A DNA stretch of 64,000 nucleotides, from assembly GCF_036884655.1 (NCBI RefSeq), contig NC_088330.1, positions 30,259,001-30,323,000 of the forward strand, read 5' to 3'. A program made the translations under genes and the position numbers. Numbering within the stretch: the stretch's first letter is position 1; the number at the start of each line of letters is the position of its first letter. The DNA is from Musa acuminata AAA Group. Taxonomy: Eukaryota > Streptophyta > Magnoliopsida > Zingiberales > Musaceae. Of this stretch, positions 32,803-45,000 are shown in pieces. A model generated the notes under the pieces. It had not been told where the DNA came from. It was given only the letters and a program-made list of their open reading frames with translations, and did no database searches.

Positions 32803-33309
32803 TGTTGAATCTCGGATTTTGATGATGAAGTCAATTTTCATTTGTTATCTAATCTATATGTTGAGATAAGTGTGCAGGATTAACTACGATGAAAGTAAGA
32901 TATGCATCATGAGTTGCGCCGGAGTCAAGACAATGATCACGTTGGGAGTTCGAGAGTTCGACGGAAGTTCGGACAATCGTCGGAGGTTCTGCGGGAACAA
33001 ATTCGAGAAGTCCATGAGCTTGCCAAAGAAGCTCGTCGGAACTCACCAAGTGGATCGTCGCAAGTCCAGGAGTTTGCCGGAAGTCCGTAGGAGCATCACC
33101 GAGGGTTCATCGGATGATCGACGGAAGTTCGTCGGAAGAAGCGATTGACGCACCGGAGCAAGTTGCAGTAAATGTCTTAGGAAATATCATAGTTAGCACA
33201 ATGATTAAGTTGGAAATGGGAGGTGATCCTATTAACTTAATCTTGGGGCAATTGGGCCCCTGAAAAACCCAAATTGGGCCGAATGGATCAACCCATTCGG
33301 ACCCTGATT

Positions 33310-33670
33310 TCTGCCAGGCGGTTGAATCGCCCAAGCCAGGAGGTGGCACCGCCTGGGCTAAGTCTCCGAGCGAGACTGGGCGGTGCAATCGCCCCAGCCA
33401 GGAGGTGGCACCACCTGGGCTCAGTCTCCGAGCGAGACTGGGCGGTGCAACCTCCCCTGACAAGAGGTGGCACCGCTTGAGCTCGGTCTTCGAGCTCTGG
33501 TAGGAGGTGCAACCGCCTCAGTCAGGAGGTGGCACCGCCTGAGCTCGGTCTTCGAGCTCTGGCAGGAGGTGCAACCGCCCCTGACAGAGGTGGCACCGCC
33601 CAGAGGCCCAGTCTTCGAGCTCTGCCAGGCGGTGCAACCGCTCCAGTCAGGAGGTGCAACCGCTAGATCC
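33310..33670 (+). repeat. GC-rich tandem repeat inside the 5' LTR
   Basis: About five to six units of roughly 60 bp contain AGGAGGTGGCACCGCCTG, a CTCGGTCTTCGAGCTC or CAGTCTCCGAGCGAGACTG block, and GGCGGTGCAACCGCC. GGCGGTGCAACCGCC is nearly palindromic (GGCGGT/ACCGCC), as is GGTGGCACCGCC. The array lies just upstream of the LTR TATA box. Confidence 0.85.
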
Positions 33671-33722
33671 TGAAATTTCGGGAATTGACAGTTTTGAGCT
33701 CCAAATTTAAACTGGGTTGGGG

Positions 33723-33733
33723 CCTATAAATAC
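33723..33733 (+). promoter_or_regulatory. TATA box of the young SIRE-like 5' LTR
   Basis: GGCCTATAAATACCCC is found at the same relative place in the right LTR (41246-41259). Confidence 0.65.
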
Positions 33734-34551
33734 CCCACCCATTCAGCACTGAAAGGGTACAAAACATACACTGAAATCCTGATCTTGTTTTGTGATTTTT
33801 AGAGCTCAAAATTATTGTAAAGGCCAAAAGTTCTTCTCCCTCTTTTCTTCCAAGTTCTGAGCTTTAAAGAGAGGAGAGAAAATTCTATAAGGGTTATCTC
33901 CTAAGCCCGTCAAAAGGAGTGAAACTGTAAAAGGGTGGTTGGCCTTCGCCTATTGAAGGAATGCCTCTAGTTGACGTCGGTGACCTCGTCGGTGAAGGAA
34001 GCCAAAAGTGGAGTAGGTCAAGATTGACCGAACCATTCTAAATCTCGGTTTGCATTTACTTTGAGCATATTATCATTATTGCAAACCTCCTCTAAAGCTT
34101 ACTGCTTTCTGCACATATGATCGGGTTTCAAGCTTTGCACTTTCCGAATCGGCGTTTAGACGTAAATCGGTTTCATCGTACGATCATCATATTTCTGTTT
34201 GCGTTTACGTTTTGATTTCTATTATAACTGCAAACTGCCTTTATATCCTTGCTTAAATTGCATCTCGCTTAATCAAGTGATTTACGAATCAACATTTAGC
34301 CGTAAATCAGTTTTTTTCGTACGAATATCATATTTTAGTTTGCGCCTACTATCTGATTAGAATCATAACTGCAAACTGCATTTATATCTTTGCTGCATCT
34401 CGCTTAAACAAAAGTTAAAGTGATTTACGAATCGGCTTTCTTACCAAAATCACTTTTAATGAACGAACGCAGTTTTAGTTTTTCGTAGAAGGTTTTCCGC
34501 TGCACTAATTCACCCCCCCCCCCCCCTCAAACGGATTAAAACCCAAGAGAG

Positions 34552-36135
34552 ATAGCATACGCCGGAAACCAAGAGGGCCATTCTATTACACGTCCACCCA
34601 TGTTCAATGGGACGAACTACACATATTGGAAGACCCGAATGAGGATCTTTCTTATTTCTATGGATTTTGAACTTTGGAATCTTATCGAAAATGGATTTTC
34701 GAAGTCTTCTCTTCCAATGATCGATTGGAATAAATTGGAGAAGAAGGCTTTCGCTCTTAATGCAAAGGCTATGAATGCCTTATTTTGTGCGCTTGATAAA
34801 AACGAGTTCAACCGTGTTTCGGTTTGTGAAACCGCATTTGATATTTGGCACACACTCGAAGTGACTCACGAAGGCACAAGTAGAGTGAAAGAGTCAAAAA
34901 TCAATCTTTTGTTACATTATTTCGAACTTTTCCGGATGAAACCGAGTGAGACTATTGGCGACATGTTTACCCGTTTCACGGATGTCGTCAACGGTCTAAA
35001 AGGACTCAGAAAAAGTTTTTCGGATTTTGAGCTCGTAAATAAGATTCTAAGATCCCTTCCTAAGAGTTAGGATCCTAAAGTCACTGCTATTCAAGAGGCG
35101 AAAGATCTAAACAACTTCCCTCTTGAAGAACTAATCGGGTCATTAATGACCTACGAGATGACTTGCAAAGCTCATGAAGAGCAAGAAGACATCCTTCCAA
35201 AGAACAGGAAGGATATGGCACTTAGAACTTAAGAACACCACTTGAGAGCAAACTCAAGTGATGCGGACTGTGACGATGACTTGGCACTTCTAACAAGAAA
35301 ATTTAAAAAATTCATTAAAAGAAACAAGTTTAAGAATGACACAAAAAATAAACTTGAACCCAAGAAGGACCAAGTTATTTGCTATGAGTGCAAAAAGCCG
35401 GGACACTACAAGAATGATTGTCCCCAAGTCAAAAAGAGAACATCAATGAAGAAGGCGCTCAAAGCAACATGAGATGACTCGAGCGTGTACGAAGAAGAGG
35501 AGTCCAACATCGAGCAAGTTGCTCATTACGCCTTAATGGCCATCGGAGAGGAGGTAACGAATTTAATAGATGCAGATTTATCATTTGATGAATTATTAAA
35601 TGCCTTCCATGACTTATTTGATGAATGCAAGATTATTAGTAGAAAATACAAATTGCTACAAAAGGAGCATGATAGTCTTACTTGTAATTTCGATAAGTTA
35701 AAAGCTGAATATCATGATAGTTTAGGTTCATGCATAAAATGCCATGATCTAGAAACTCTCCAAAAGGAAAACTTGCTACTTAAGGACACCTTGAAGAAAT
35801 TCGAGGTTGGTAGCAAGTCCTTGAACATGATCCTTGCAAACAAGGGTCATGTTCCCAAAAGAAGTGGAATCGGATTTGTGAGAAGTCCTCACCAAAATCC
35901 AACCACCTTCATAAAAGGCCCCATCTTACATGTTCGACACCAAAGCAAATGCAACTTTTGTTGCAAACTTGGACACAAAACATATTATTGTCCATTCAAG
36001 AAAATTAATCCAAACAAATTAATTTGGGTTCCTAAAGGAACCATGATAAATTATATGCAACATGATAAACAATGTAGATATATTTTTGAGGCACCCAAAA
36101 GCAAATGGGTACCTAAAAATTATCCTTTCTTGTAG
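34552..36135 (+). pseudogene. Gag of the young SIRE-like element, ending in UAG
   Basis: The frame starts at an ATA codon (34552) in place of the ATG found in the old relative. Gag core residues are FNGTNYTYWKTRMRIFL, NALFCALDKNEFNRV and MFTRFTDVVNGLKGL. Stops interrupt it near 35068, 35230 and 35470. The first zinc knuckle is CYECKKPGHYKNDC near 35380. A heptad-rich segment follows (35590-35830). A second Cys/His motif is CNFCCKLGHKTYYC near 35950. The last residues are KWVPKNYPFL, then TAG at 36133. The old element has TAG at the same place (43323), which suggests a family-wide gag/pol stop. Confidence 0.88.
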
Positions 36136-39100
36136 AAATCTATACCATCGCAAGCTAGGAGCAAGAGATGGTACCTTGATAGTGGATGCTCAAGGCATAT
36201 GACCGGAGATCCATCTCAATTCTCTAAGCTCACTAGCATAGACGAAGGCTATGTCACCTTCGGAGACAACAACAAGGGTAAAATCATTGGCAAAGGAACC
36301 ATAGGTAACAAATCCAACTTCTTTATCGAAAATGTTTTATTAGTTGATGGTTTAAAACATAACCTCTTGAGTATTAGTCAATTATGTGATAATGGATATA
36401 TTGTCAGATTCGAATCTAATGCTTGCATCATTGAAAAACCACACAAAAACACGTCTATGATTGCATTAAAACAAAATAACGTATACACTATTGACATCAA
36501 TGATTTGTGTAATGAAATGTATTTTTCGGTTTTAAATGAAGATGCTTGGCTATGACATAGAAGATTAGGTCATGCTAGCATGAAACTAATCACTCAAATA
36601 TCATCTAAAGAACTTGTAAGAGGAATTCCTCATATCAAGTTCATCAAAGATAATGCATGTGATACTTGCCAATTAGGTAAACAAATTAAGGGCAGTTTCA
36701 AATCTAAGAATCAAATAAGCACCTCTAGGCCCTTACAATTGATTCATATGGACTTGTTCGGACCAATCTCTACATCAAACCTAGGAGGTAGCAAATACGC
36801 CTTCGTCATTGTGGATGACTATAGCAGATACACATGGACTTACTTCTTAAAACAGAAAAATGAATGCTTTAGATATTTTACCAAGTTTTGTAAACTTGTT
36901 CAGAATGAGAAGGGTTCTATGATTTCGTCAATTAGAAGTGATCACGGTGGTGAATTTCAAAACCATGATTTCCAAGAATTTTGTGAACTCAATGGATACA
37001 ACCATAATTTCTCTACTCCTAGAAATCCTCAACAAAATGGAGTAGTAGAAAGAAAAATTCAAAATTTACAAGAAATGGCAAGAACCATGTTGAATGAACA
37101 TAGCCTACCCAAATATTTTTGGGTCGAAGCCGTAAATACTGCATGCTATATTTTGAATAGAGTTCTAGTAAGACTCTTACTCACCAAAACTCCCTATGAG
37201 TTATGGAACAACAAAAAACCCAATGTTTCATATTTTAAAGTCTTTGGGTGTAAGTGTTTTATCTTGAATGAAAAAGATAACTTCAGAAAATTTGATGCTA
37301 AATCCGATGAAGGAATCTTTCTTGGTTATTCTTCGGTTTCTAAAGCTTTTCGTATCTTCAATAAAAGAACTTTAATTATTGAAGAATCCATTCATGTTGT
37401 CTTTAATGAGATTTTCGAAATCAGGAAAAACGATTTTGATGATGATGTTAATTTTGATTCCTTGAATTGAAATGAAACTCCGTCTCCAACTAGCAACTTG
37501 AATGCATACACTTCCGAAACATCCTTACCCAAGGATTGGAAGAATGTAGATGCTCATCCTAAGGAGCTAATCTTAGGAGACACATCAAAGGGGGTTCAAA
37601 CACGTTCTTCTCTTAAAATTTTTGTTCCAACGCCGCTTTTCTCTCCCAAATTGAACCCACATGTGTTGAAGAAGCCATGAAAGATAATTCATGGATTATT
37701 GCAATGCAAGACGAATAAAATCAATTTGAGAGAAATGAGGTGTGGAAGCTTGTTCCTAGACCAAATGACCATTTAGTTATTGGTACTAAATGGGTTTTTA
37801 GAAACAAGCAAGATGAATATGGTATCGTGGTTAGAAATAAGGCTAGACTAGTGGTCAAAGGTTTCAACCAAGAAGAAGGTATCGATTACGAAGAAACCTT
37901 CGCTCCTGTGGCTCGATTAGAAGCCATAAGGATGCTCCTTGCCTATGCTAGTAGTAATAATTTTAAGTTGTTTCAAATGGATGTTAAAAGCGCTTTTCTT
38001 AATGGCTTTATTTCCGAAGAAGTCTATGTTGAACAACCTCCTGGATTTGAAAATAATAGCCTCCCTAATCATGTGTTTAGATTAACTAAAGCTCTCTATG
38101 GTTTAAAACAAGCTCCGAGGGCTTGGTATGAGAGACTTAATTCTTTTCTTATCGAAAATAATTTCACAAAAGGCAAGGTTGACACTACATTGTTCATCAA
38201 GAATTTTGAAAATGATTTTCTCATTGTTCAGATTTATGTTGATGATATTATTTTTGGTTCTACGAATAAATCTCTTTGTGAATCTTTTGCTAAAACTATG
38301 AGTCTTGAATTCGAAATGAGTTTAATGGGAGAATTAACATTCTTCTTAGGCTTACAAATCAAACAACTAAGCAATGACATCTTTATTAGTCAAACTAATT
38401 ATGCTATGAATTTGCTAAAAAAGTTTAATATGAATAACTCAAAAGCTATTAACACTCCCATGAGCACCTCCACTAAGTTAGAAATCGATGAAAGTGGAGA
38501 AAGCTTCGATCAAAAAACTTATAGGGGCATGATAGGAAGTTTACTTTACCTCACTGCAACTAGACCAGATATCATGTTCAGTATAGGACTTTGTGCTAGA
38601 TTTTAATCAAACCCTAAGATATCTCATCTCAAAGCAGTTAAAAGAATACTTAGATATCTTAATGGTACCACAAATCTAGGATTATGGTACCCAAAATCAG
38701 AGAATCTTGAGTTAATTGCTTATGCTAATGTGGACTTTGCTGGCTGTAAACTAGAACATCAGGAACATGTCAATTTTTAGGTCATGCCCTTGTTTCCTGG
38801 TCATCTAAGAAACAAAACTCGGTTGCACTATCAACAACCGAAGCTGAATATATTACAGCAAGTGCATGCTGTGCACAAGTTGTATGGATGAAAAACACCT
38901 TAGAAGATTATAAAATTTATTTTAAAAATATTCCCATTAAATGTGATAACACAAGTGCAATATGCTTAACGAAAAATCCTATACAATACTCAAGAACAAA
39001 ACATATTGATATTAGACATCACTTTATACGAGATCATGTTACTAATCATAATGTAATCATAGAGTTCATTCATATTAAACATCAACTAGCTGATATTTTT

Positions 39101-39175
39101 ACAAAACCTCTAAACGAAGAACAATTTGATTTCATAAAAAGAGAATTAGGAATGTTGATGTGTCCGAATACATAA
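36136..39175 (+). pseudogene. Pol of the young SIRE-like element: protease, integrase, RT, RNase H
   Basis: Protease starts RWYLDSGCSRHMTGD near 36160 with the catalytic D-S-G intact. Integrase has the H-H...C-C finger (HRRLGHAS, CDTCQLGKQ) and the D, D, E core (HMDLFGPI, RSDHGGEF, NPQQNGVVERK). RT runs about 37740-38600, with [25 protein letters not shown] and YVDDIIFGS. RNase H ends at 39175 (SVALSTTEAEYI, HQLADIFTKPLNEEQ). Breaks are TGA at 36553, TGA at 37468, a frameshift near 37640, TAA near 37717, TAA near 38604 and a small deletion near 38760. All catalytic motifs are otherwise readable. Confidence 0.9.
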
Positions 39176-40315
39176 ACTAGTTCAAATTATCTTTCGGACT
39201 TTATTGAATGATCAAATCACTTGATTGTCATTACATGCCTAAATAACATGTTGGAAATTATGTGTTTCCATAACAATAAGCATGTTTTGTCTTCATTTGA
39301 AAATCAATAGCATAGTCTTGTCCGAATGCATGAAAATGTTAATTTCATTTTCGGATTCGCTTAACAATTGGTATCCGAACAATCGGATTTTCTCATACAC
39401 TTATGAAAAATATTTTTCTGAAATTGATTTGATGAAATGATTCTTGCTTATGAATTCCATCTTGAAATATGGATGATAGTGTTTTTACTTGCAAAGATTT
39501 GTTTCACATACATATCTTGATACCTGTAAAAATGAAGCACAATTCAATCTCTCATCGACTTCAACTTCATGATTTAATCTCTCATCGGTTTTAATTTCAC
39601 TCAAAGTAAACTCACAAATGGCCTTCCTCCTTCATGCAAAAAGATTATAACAAATAAAAAGGAAGAAGTATTCAAAGCAATCTATGTATCATGCTTTCCT
39701 TTATATGCTTGGAAAATAACATGTAAAGGCATGAACAACTATCACACTTATGCTCAAAATTCGCTTATTGTTCTCCTGCTATCACAATTACCATACTTTT
39801 TGTTGATGACAAAGGGGGAGAAATATATGAGTATTAATGACATGCTTGCATCACCAAGAGATATATGAATAGATGCTATGATTTGCATTATGCCTTGTTT
39901 GTATCATGTCAAGATATCAAAAACTTGCATCGTAATTTTACGTATTGATATTTTACCATGTGATGAAATGCGATAATTGCGAAAACATTTGAAATGTGTG
40001 CATCATATAATGATATCAAAATCTTACTTCGCAGTTTTACATGTTGATGAATTGCTATTATTACTATCATTCAAACTTGAAATGTGAAATTTGAAAACGA
40101 ATGTCAAGCCTTGACATCATCTTCAGAGAGATACATCATGATGGGAATCATGATGGGAGTATTGATAAGTTTAAATGATTTTAACTTATCAATATGTTTC
40201 TTGAATTCAAAGGGTTTGAATTCAAGAATGACTTATCTCAAAAATGGCATATAGACAGGGAGAGTTAAGGTTAACTCCATTATCAATTGATTATCATCAT
40301 CAAAAAGGGGGAGAT
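39176..40315 (+). other. 3' non-coding region of the young element
   Basis: These 1.1 kb have no frame with env-like or other motifs. The GATGACAAAGGGGGAGAAAT block near 39805 is also found in the old element (near 47015, GATGACAAAGGAGGAGAAAT). The region ends in the purine tract before the right LTR. Confidence 0.7.
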
Positions 40316-42067
40316 TGTTGAATCTCGGATTTTGATGATGAAGTCAATTACCATTTGTTATCTAATCTATATGTTGAGATAAGTGTGCAGGATTAACTAC
40401 GATGAAAGTAAGATATGCAGCAGAAGTTGCGCCGGAGTCAAGACAATGATCACGTTGGGAGTTCGAGAGTTCGACGGAAGTTCGGACAGTCGTCGGAGGT
40501 TCTACGGGAACAAATCCGAGAAGTCCATGAGCTTGCCAAAGATGCTCGTCGGAACTCGCCAAGTGGATCATCGCAAGTCCAGGAGTTTGCCGGAAGTCCG
40601 CAGGAGCATCACCGAGGGTTCATCGGATGATCGACGGAAGTTCGCCGGAAGCTCGCCGGAAGAAGCGATTGACGCACCGGAGCAAGTTGCAGTAAATGTC
40701 TTAGGAAATATCGCCGTTAGCATAATGATTAAGTTGGAATTGGGAGGTGATCCCATTAACTTAATCTTGGGGCAATTGGGCCCCTGAAAAACCCAAATTG
40801 GGTCGAATGGATCAACCCATTCAGACCCTGATTTCTGTCAGGCGATTGAACCGCCCAAGCCAGGAGGTGGCACCGCCTGGGCTAAGTCTCCGAGCGAGAT
40901 TGGGCGGTGCAACCGCCCCAGCCAGGAGGTGGCACCGCCTGGGCTCAGTCTCCGAGCGAGACTGGGCGGTGCAACCTCCCCTGACAAGAGGTGGCACCGC
41001 CTGAGCTCGGTCTTCGAGCTCTGGCAGGAGGTGCAACCGCCTTAGTCAGGAGGTTGCACTGCCTGAGCTCAGTCTTCGAGCTCTGGCAAGAGGTGCAACC
41101 GCCCCTGACAGAGGTGGCGCCGCCTAGAGGCTCAGTCTTCGAGCTCTGCGAGGCGGTGCAACCGCTCCAGTCAGGAGGTGCAACCGCCAAATCCCGGAAT
41201 TCCTGGAATTGACAGTTTTGAGCTCCAAATTCAAACTGGGTTGGGGCCTATAAATACCCCACCCATTCAGCACTGAAAGGGTACAAAACATACACCGAAA
41301 TCCTGATCTTGTTCTGTGATTTTTAGAGCTCAAAATTATTGTAAAGGCCAAAAGTTCTTCTCCCTCTTTTCTTCCAAGTTCTGAGTTTTAAAGAGAGGAG
41401 AGAAAATTCTATAAGGGTTGTCTCCTAAGCCCGTCAAAAGGAGTGAAACTGTAAAAGGGTGGTTGGCCTTCGCCTATTGAAGGAATGCCTCTAGTTGACG
41501 TCGGTGACCTCGTCGGTGAAGGAAGCCAAAAGTGGAGTAGGTCAAGATTGACCGAACCATTCTAAATCTCGGTTTGCATTTACTTTGAGCATATTATCAT
41601 TATTGCAAACCTCCTCTAAAGCTTACTGCTTTCTGCACATATGATCGGGTTTCAAGCTTTGCACTTTCCGAATCGGCGTTTAGACGTAAATCGGTTTCAT
41701 CGTACGATCATCATATTTCTGTTTGCGTTTACGTTTTGATTTCTATTATAACTGCAAACTGCCTTTATATCCTTGCTTAAATTGCATCTCGCTTAATCAA
41801 GTGATTTACGAATCAACATTTAGCCGTAAATCAGTTTTTTTCGTACGAATATCATATTTCAGTTTGCGCCTACTATCTGATTAGAATCATAACTGCAAAC
41901 TGCATTTATATCTTTGCTGCATCTCGCTTAAACAAAAGTTAAAGTGATTTACGAATCGACTTTCTTATCAAAATCACTTTTAATGAACGAACGCAGTTTT
42001 AGTTTTTCATAGAAGGTTTTCCGCTGCACTAATTCACCCCCCCCTCTTAGTGCTCTTGATCCTAATA
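40316..42067 (+). repeat. 3' LTR (1752 bp) of the young SIRE-like element
   Basis: TGTTGAATCTCGG to GATCCTAATA, followed by the AAATA duplication. The terminal CA has changed to TA. The GC-rich tandem repeat is at about 40850-41200 and the TATA box near 41249. Confidence 0.9.
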
Positions 42068-42072
42068 AAATA

Positions 42073-45000
42073 GTCTAAAATTAATCTTTTGGTTAATAGT
42101 TATGAGTTATTTTGCATGAACTCAAGTGAGACCATTGGAAACATATACATATATTTTATGGATGTCGTCAATGGTCTAAAAGCACTTGGTAAAAGTTTTT
42201 CTGATTTTGAACATGTTAACAAGATATTAAGATCCCTACAAAAAGTTGGGATCCTAAAGTAATGACAATACAAGAAGCAAAGACCTCAATAACTTTCTGC
42301 TTGAAAAACTTATCGAGTCCTCGATGACCTATGAAATGACATGCATAGCATATGATGAACTTGAGAACAACCTTCCAAAGAATAGGAAGGACATAACACT
42401 TAGAACCAAAGAAGGTCACTTATGTGAAAACTCAAGTGACGATGATGATGATGATGACTTGGCACTTCTTATAAAAAGGTTTAAAAAATTCTTAAAAATG
42501 AACAAAACAAAACAAAACACTAAGAACAAAAGTGAATTAAAAAAGGACTAAATAATTTGTTATGAATACAAGAAGCCACGGCACTTCAAAAATGAATGTC
42601 CCCAAGTGAAGAAGAAGCTACCAAAGAAAAAAAGGTGCTCAAAGCAACTTGGGACGATTCAAGTACATCCGAAGATAAAGAGCCAATCAACAAAGATGAA
42701 GTTGCTAGCTATGCTCTAATAGCACTCAATGATGAGATAAGTGACTCAATAAAAACTTATTTATCTTTTGATGAATTATTAAGTGCTTTTCATGATTTAT
42801 ATGATGAATGTAAGCTAGTTGATAAAAAATATAAGTTGTTAAATAAGGAGCATACTTCTCTTGTTAGTGAATTTGATAAATTAAAAAAATGAGCATGATG
42901 ATAGTATGTTAGCTTTTTACACTAAATGTGATGAGATAGATTCACTTAAGAAAGAAAATGTCTTACTACAAGAAATATTAGAAAATTTTAAAATAGGTAA
43001 TAAATCTCTAAACATGATCATTGCTAATAAGGGTTATGTTGAAAGAAAGAAAGTAATTGACTTTACGAGTAACACTCAATAAAGGTCAACTATCTTCGTT
43101 AAAGAATCTATATTGCATGTCTCACCTAGAGATAAATATAATTTTTGTGGAAAATATTGTCATTATGCCTATAGATGTTCTCTTAAAAGATATAGTCCAC
43201 ACAAATTAGTTAGGGTTCCTAAAGGAACCCTAAATAACTCAACGACATTAGTCAAAATAAGTAGACCTTTTTATGAGGGACCCAAAGCTAAATGGGTACC
43301 TAAAGTGAACATTCCTTTCTTGTAGATATGTCTACAATCAAAAGCTAGGAATAAGAGATGGTACTTTAATAATGGATGCTCAAGGCACATGACCGGAGAT
43401 CTAATACACTTCTCAAAGCTTACTAGCCAAGACGAAGGATTTCTCACCTTCGGAGACAACAACAAAGAAAAAATTATTGGCAAAAAAAATATAGGTAACA
43501 AATCAAACCTTTTGATTGAAAACGTTTTATTAGTAAATGGTTTAAAATATAACTTACTAAGCATTAGTCAATTGTGTGATAAATGCTATAACATCATATC
43601 TGAATCTAATGCTTGCATTATAGAAATACAACACATAAATAGATCCTTGATTACCTTAAGGACCAATAATATCTATACTATTGATCTTGATGAGTTTTGT
43701 GATGAAACTTGGTTTTCAGTTTTAAATGATGATGCATGGCTTTGGCATAGAAGATTAAGCCATGTAAGTATGAAACTAATTTCATAAATTATAACTAAAG
43801 AACATGTAAGAGGTTTTCCTAGCATCATGTTTATCAAAGATAAAGTTTATGATGCATGTCAATTAGAAAAATAAATAAAAAATAATTTCAAATCAAAGAA
43901 TTAAATAAGCACCTCTAGATCACTACAATTGATTCATATGGATTTATTTGAACCAATTGATATAATAAGCCTAGGAGGTAGTAAATATGCCTTTGTAATT
44001 ATTGATGATTATAGTAGATACACTTGGACATACTTCTTAGCAAATAAAAATGATTGCTTTAAATGTTTTTTGAAATTTTATAAATTAGTTCAAAATAAAA
44101 AGGTTTTATGATTGCATCTATTTGAAGTGATGGTAGTGAATTTCAAAACCATGATTTTAAAGACTTTTGTGATTTAAATAGGTATAATTATAACTTATCT
44201 ACTCCAAGAAACCCTAAACAAAATGAAGTTGTTGAGAAAAAAAATAAGAGTTTACAAGAAATGGCAAGAACCATGCTTAATGAACATAGCTTACCCAAAT
44301 ATTTTTAGGCCGAAGTCATTAACATGACATACTATATCATGAACAGGGTTCTCGTAAGACCATTACTTTCCAAAACTCCCTATAAATTATGGAACAATAA
44401 AAGACCCAATATTTTATATTTTAAAGTTTTCGATTGTAGATATTTTATTTTAAATGAAAAAGATATATTTGAAAATTTTGATGTAAAATCCGATGAAGGC
44501 ATTTTTTTTTATTATTCCTCTATGTCTAAAGCTTTTTATGTTTTTAATAAAAGAACTTTGGTTATAAAAGAATATATTAATGTTGTTTTTAACGAGCTTC
44601 TCGGATTTAAGAAAAATAATTTTGATGCTTTAAATTTGAATGAAAACTCTCCTCCCCCTAGCAACTTGGATGCATCTTTTCCAAAGAATCCTTACCTAAG
44701 GATTGGAAGTATATAGATGCTCATCCTAAGGGGCTAATCATTGGAAATACATCAAAAGGTGTTCAAACTCGCTCTTCATTTAAGAATTTTTGTACTAATA
44801 CAGTCTTCTTGTCTCAAATTGAACCTAAATGCATTGACAAAGTCCTAAAAGATGATTAATGAGTCTTTGCCATGTACGAGGAATTAAATCAATTTGAGAG
44901 AAATGAGGTGTCGAAGCTTGTTTCTAAACCTAGTGATCATTCAATAATTAGTACTAAATGGGTCTTTAGAAATAATCAAGATGAACTTGGTATTATGGTT

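Larger units (their letters stand above)
32803..34526 (+). repeat. 5' LTR of the young SIRE-like element, 3' end missing
   Basis: It starts TGTTGAATCTCGG. It matches the right LTR with a few percent difference, concentrated in the first 450 bp. It ends in a 14-C run, after which the terminal TCTTAGTGCTCTTGATCCTA and the primer site seen in relatives are absent. The promoter motif TATAAATAC lies near 33725. Confidence 0.9.
32803..42067 (+). mobile_element. Younger SIRE/Maximus-like Ty1/Copia element, 9.3 kb
   Basis: It has long LTRs (about 1.75 kb), a complete but broken Gag-Pol in the order Gag-PR-IN-RT-RNase H, and a 1.1-kb 3' region. The flanking 5-bp duplication is AAATA (32798-32802 and 42068-42072). 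A purine tract, AAAAAGGGGGAGA, precedes the right LTR. The end of the left LTR and the primer site were lost, apparently at a poly-C run. Long LTRs, a large Gag with two zinc-binding motifs, and the 'DDLALLTRKFKKF' linker place it in the SIRE/Maximus group. Confidence 0.93.

Noticed and set aside
39176..40315. Env-like ORF expected in some SIRE elements
   Set aside because: The 3' region has no open frame or membrane-protein signature.
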